This document shows, one piece after another, positions 15,172 through 17,151 of a DNA stretch of 17,151 nucleotides. How positions within the stretch are numbered: position 1 is the first letter of the stretch; the number at the start of each line of letters is the position of its first letter. The notes under the pieces were generated by a model. That model did no database searches and was not told the origin of the DNA. It saw only the letters and a list, made by a program, of their open reading frames with translations. The stretch comes from an uncultured Lachnospiraceae bacterium. GTDB taxonomy: Bacteria; Bacillota; Clostridia; Lachnospirales; Lachnospiraceae. Both the position numbers and the translations under genes were made by a program. Location: positions 1 to 17,151 of the forward strand of contig CAMNWW010000016.1 in NCBI GenBank assembly GCA_946566415.1, written 5' to 3'.

Positions 15172-15887
15172 ACCGCAGAGAGTTCATGGAAAGATTAGAG
15201 GCATTGCTTCAAAGTGTCTCTCCGGAAGAGAGGGATGAGGCGATGCAGTATTACAACGATTATTTTGACGATGCGGGTCCGGAGAATGAAGGACGTGTGA
15301 TCAGGGAGCTGGAAAGTCCGGAAAAGGTGGCGGCGATCATCAGGACCGGGCTTAGCAGCGCGGAGGATGGAAATGAATTTCACAGCGAGCATAGCGAGTA
15401 CAGGGAAACAGGCTATACGGACACACGTTTTGAAGAGTATGAGGTTCCGATAACAAGAGAGACGGGCGGGAACTATGGAGGGAACAAAGATTCCCAGGGC
15501 AGACGTATGTGGACCAGCCGGCCTTTGAAAATTTTCCTTATTATCATGATTATATGCGTCGGTGTACCGACCGTGATTCCGGCGGTAGGAGGAATCCTTC
15601 TTGGCATACTAGGAGTTCTGGCAGCGATTTTCGGAGTTGCCGTCGCGGTTTTGTTCGCTGGGATCGGAATTATGATCGGCGGGGTTGTGTGCTTTGCCGC
15701 GGGCCTTGTTCAGCTTTTCCATTTTGCTCCTGCGGGCGTTTTGTTGATCGGAATCGGTCTTTTGCTTGTGGCCCTGGGTGCGGTGCTGACCGCGGCTATA
15801 TGGTGGCTTTGCATTATTAAGGTGTTTCCCTCGATATTCAGGTGGTTTGTAGAACTTTGCAGGAAACCGTTTCAGAAGAGGAGGTAG
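15168..15887 (+). CDS. DUF1700-family membrane protein
   Basis: The 239-residue protein starts with the DUF1700 cytoplasmic helical domain: MNRREFMERLEALLQ, then SPEERDEAMQYYNDYFDDAG and a short acidic E-x-P-E-K-VA segment (about 1-62). A hydrophilic linker rich in Glu/Tyr follows (63-118). The C-terminal half (119-219) is highly hydrophobic, gives about four membrane helices, and ends in a basic tail (RKPFQKRR). The N-terminal domain probably interacts with other cassette proteins, and its family co-occurs with PadR and DUF4097; no enzymatic role is known. Its start overlaps the padR stop by 4 nt (ATGA) and AGGAGG near its end is the ribosome site of the next gene. Confidence 0.93.
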   Translation: MNRREFMERLEALLQSVSPEERDEAMQYYNDYFDDAGPENEGRVIRELESPEKVAAIIRTGLSSAEDGNEFHSEHSEYRETGYTDTRFEEYEVPITRETGGNYGGNKDSQGRRMWTSRPLKIFLIIMIICVGVPTVIPAVGGILLGILGVLAAIFGVAVAVLFAGIGIMIGGVVCFAAGLVQLFHFAPAGVLLIGIGLLLVALGAVLTAAIWWLCIIKVFPSIFRWFVELCRKPFQKRR

Positions 15888-15892
15888 GATAA

Positions 15893-16768
15893 GTGAAACG
15901 AGGGTGGAAGATTTTTTGGATTATTATCGCAATACTGACAGGAGTGGGAATCGCCCTTTGTGTTGCCGCGATGGTTCTGGGGATATCCTTTTCCCAGATC
16001 AGCGAGATGTACCCGGATGGAATTGGGTTTCTCCGCAGTATCCATATGGAACGGGATGATCTGCCGGACGATGTGGAAACGCAAAATGAAGGGGAAGTAA
16101 GTGTTTACCAGGGGATCACGTCGCTGGAGGCGGATATCGGCGGATACGAGCTGAAGATACTTCCAAGCGAGGATGAAAATGTACGGGTTGACACGACGGA
16201 CTGTTGGTTCGGAGGAGATACTGAGATCGCAGTGTACGAGGAGAATGGGAAACTCTATATCAAGACCGTCCAAAATGGAAAGTTTTCAGATGTTTTCTCT
16301 TTTTTCACCGAGAGAGGAGAGCGGTACGGGGAACTTTGTATCTATCTGCCGGAGTCGCTCAGGCTTACGGAAGCAGAACTTTCAGTCGGAGCGTCGGAGG
16401 TTGAGATCGACACTTTGAAAGCAGATAAGACAAAGATTTCGATCGGAGCCGCCGACTGCCAAATCAATCATCTGGAGACTGATAAGGCAGATATCATGGT
16501 AGGCGCAGGGACGCTTAAGGCTGCCGGAAAGATAGACGGCGATATCAAGGTGAAATGCGGCGCGGGAGATATCGAACTTGAGCTTAAGGGCAGAGAGGGC
16601 GATTACAATTATGACATTGTCTGCGGCGCGGGGGATGTTGAGATCGGTGAGAAGGAGTATGGCGGAGCCGCCAGTACAAAGAGGATCGATAATGCCAGCA
16701 GCCGCATTGTGGATATCAAATGCGGGGCTGGAGATGTAAAAATTTCTTTTAGTAAGGAGGACATGTAA
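15893..16768 (+). CDS. DUF4097-family envelope protein (beta-solenoid adhesin-like)
   Basis: The 291-residue protein has one N-terminal membrane helix (about 7-33) and a large C-terminal domain of short repeating strands with the DUF4097 pattern. Turns are seen at VGASEVEI (165-172), IGAADCQI (184-191), VGAGTLKA (203-210), and three CGAGD units at 222-226, 244-248 and 277-281. This suggests a right-handed beta-solenoid, probably extracellular, though the orientation is inferred. The start is GTG 15893, with AGGAGG at 15879-15884 (spacer 8), which overlaps the DUF1700 stop. Its stop TAA shares one base with the pspC-like ATG. In related Firmicutes cassettes it is linked to cell-envelope stress; the precise role is unknown. 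Confidence 0.92.
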   Translation: MKRGWKIFWIIIAILTGVGIALCVAAMVLGISFSQISEMYPDGIGFLRSIHMERDDLPDDVETQNEGEVSVYQGITSLEADIGGYELKILPSEDENVRVDTTDCWFGGDTEIAVYEENGKLYIKTVQNGKFSDVFSFFTERGERYGELCIYLPESLRLTEAELSVGASEVEIDTLKADKTKISIGAADCQINHLETDKADIMVGAGTLKAAGKIDGDIKVKCGAGDIELELKGREGDYNYDIVCGAGDVEIGEKEYGGAASTKRIDNASSRIVDIKCGAGDVKISFSKEDM

Positions 16769-16965
16769 TGGAACCGAAACGTTTATATCGTTCAAGAATG
16801 AACCGCACAATCTGCGGAGTATGCGGAGGGATTGCAGAATATTTTAACATTGACCCGACGATCGTAAGGCTTGGAGGCGTGCTGCTCGCGTGCATCAGCT
16901 TTGGAACCGGCGTGCTGGCTTATTTTATAGCGGCCGTTATTATACCGGACGCGCCGCAGTATTAA
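16768..16965 (+). CDS. PspC-domain small membrane protein
   Basis: The 65-residue protein is a minimal PspC domain: basic N terminus LYRSRMNRTICGVCGGIAEYFNIDPTIVRL (given here as the family motif R-x-I-x-G-V-C-G-G-I-A-E-Y-F), then a single membrane helix (LGGVLLACISFGTGVLAYFIAAVII) and the characteristic PD near the end. PspC proteins are inner-membrane sensors or effectors of the phage-shock-type envelope response. Its start overlaps the stop of the DUF4097 gene (TAATG), and AAGGAGG at 16753-16759 is the ribosome site. It closes the padR cassette; a terminator-like hairpin follows about 90 nt later. Confidence 0.95.
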   Translation: MEPKRLYRSRMNRTICGVCGGIAEYFNIDPTIVRLGGVLLACISFGTGVLAYFIAAVIIPDAPQY

Positions 16966-17054
16966 TCACGCTAAAACGGTCTGGTCGGAGAGCTCTGGAT
17001 ATGGCTCTTTATATAAAAAGTTCTTTTTTATTGGATAGTCCTAATAATAGAAAT

Positions 17055-17095
17055 ATGACGGAGATTATGGCAACGGCGATGATCTCCGTTATTTT
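17055..17095 (+). terminator. Intrinsic terminator-like hairpin after the PspC gene (5' exon of the intron)
   Basis: A 14-bp stem (17055-17068 with 17079-17092, core ACGGAGAT/ATCTCCGT, two G-U pairs) encloses a 10-nt loop and is followed by TTTTG. It is a plausible terminator of the padR-pspC cassette. It also lies immediately upstream of the intron start, which is the target architecture of group IIC introns. Confidence 0.8.
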
Positions 17096-17099
17096 GATG

Positions 17100-17151
17100 G
17101 TGCGCCCGGCGGCGCACGTTTCTAACGGGTGAAAGTCCCGAATCCGCCCGG
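17100..17151 (+). mobile_element. 5' end of a group II intron, probably group IIC (truncated by window end)
   Basis: From 17100 the sequence begins GTGCGCCCGGC, matching the conserved GUGYG 5' end of group II introns, and then carries a GGGTGAAAGTCCCG hairpin (cggg-tgaaagt-cccg). The same order, GUGYGCCCGGC then GGGUGA-AGUCCCGAA, is how I remember the start of the Oceanobacillus group IIC intron. The position 7 nt after a terminator hairpin supports class C. Only 52 bases are present, so the rest of domain I, the reverse-transcriptase gene and the 3' end are unseen. A GTGCGCC/GGCGCAC inverted pair lies at its very start (17100-17117). Confidence 0.7.

Noticed and set aside
16981..17040. Terminator in the AT-rich AAAAAG/CTTTTT stretch after pspC
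   Set aside because: The stem is weak AT pairing with a 2-nt loop; the hairpin at 17055 is a much better terminator.

Overview
The window looks like a chromosomal segment from an anaerobic, low-GC-lineage Gram-positive bacterium, most likely a Lachnospiraceae-type Clostridium relative. The reasons are the AddB/AddA (RexB-like) recombination pair instead of RecBCD, Shine-Dalgarno sites of the AGGAGG type, TTG/GTG starts, lipoprotein signal peptides, and a PadR-DUF1700-DUF4097-PspC envelope cassette typical of Firmicutes. This taxonomic call is inference from gene content; no species can be named. All recognised genes lie on the + strand.

Region 1 (1-11433) is one dense co-directional run with tiny gaps or overlaps: the end of hisH, then hisF (histidine biosynthesis), ung (uracil-DNA glycosylase), an ArsR/SmtB-family metal sensor with two intact metal-site signatures, a small TPR lipoprotein, hflX (ribosome-rescue GTPase), addB and addA (double-strand-break helicase-nuclease) and a small DUF1294 membrane protein. 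No terminator is visible inside this run, so read-through transcription is plausible, with DNA repair as the recurring theme.

Region 2 (11434-14593) starts with a plausible sigma-A promoter. It holds an orphan family-1 (sugar-type) solute-binding lipoprotein without permease genes, a structured palindromic element with a perfect 19-bp inverted repeat, and a two-TM chemoreceptor-like protein, closed by a clear intrinsic terminator. The pairing suggests a sensing rather than a transport role for the binding protein, but this is inference.

Region 3 (14594-17099) has an AT-rich regulatory region containing a perfect-consensus promoter (TTGACA-17-TATAAT), a 21-bp inverted repeat over its -10 element, and two tandem 55-bp repeats in the 5' leader. 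These precede padR, a DUF1700 membrane protein, a DUF4097 protein and a PspC-domain protein, all overlapping or nearly so: a self-regulated envelope-stress-type cassette. A terminator-like 14-bp hairpin follows.

Region 4 (17100-17151) is the first 52 bases of what appears to be a group II intron, placed 7 nt after the terminator hairpin as group IIC introns do; the window ends inside it.

No wholly new system is demonstrated. The best candidates for novelty are the repeat-bearing leader of the padR cassette, the palindromic element at 12779-12886, and the orphan binding-protein/chemoreceptor pair.
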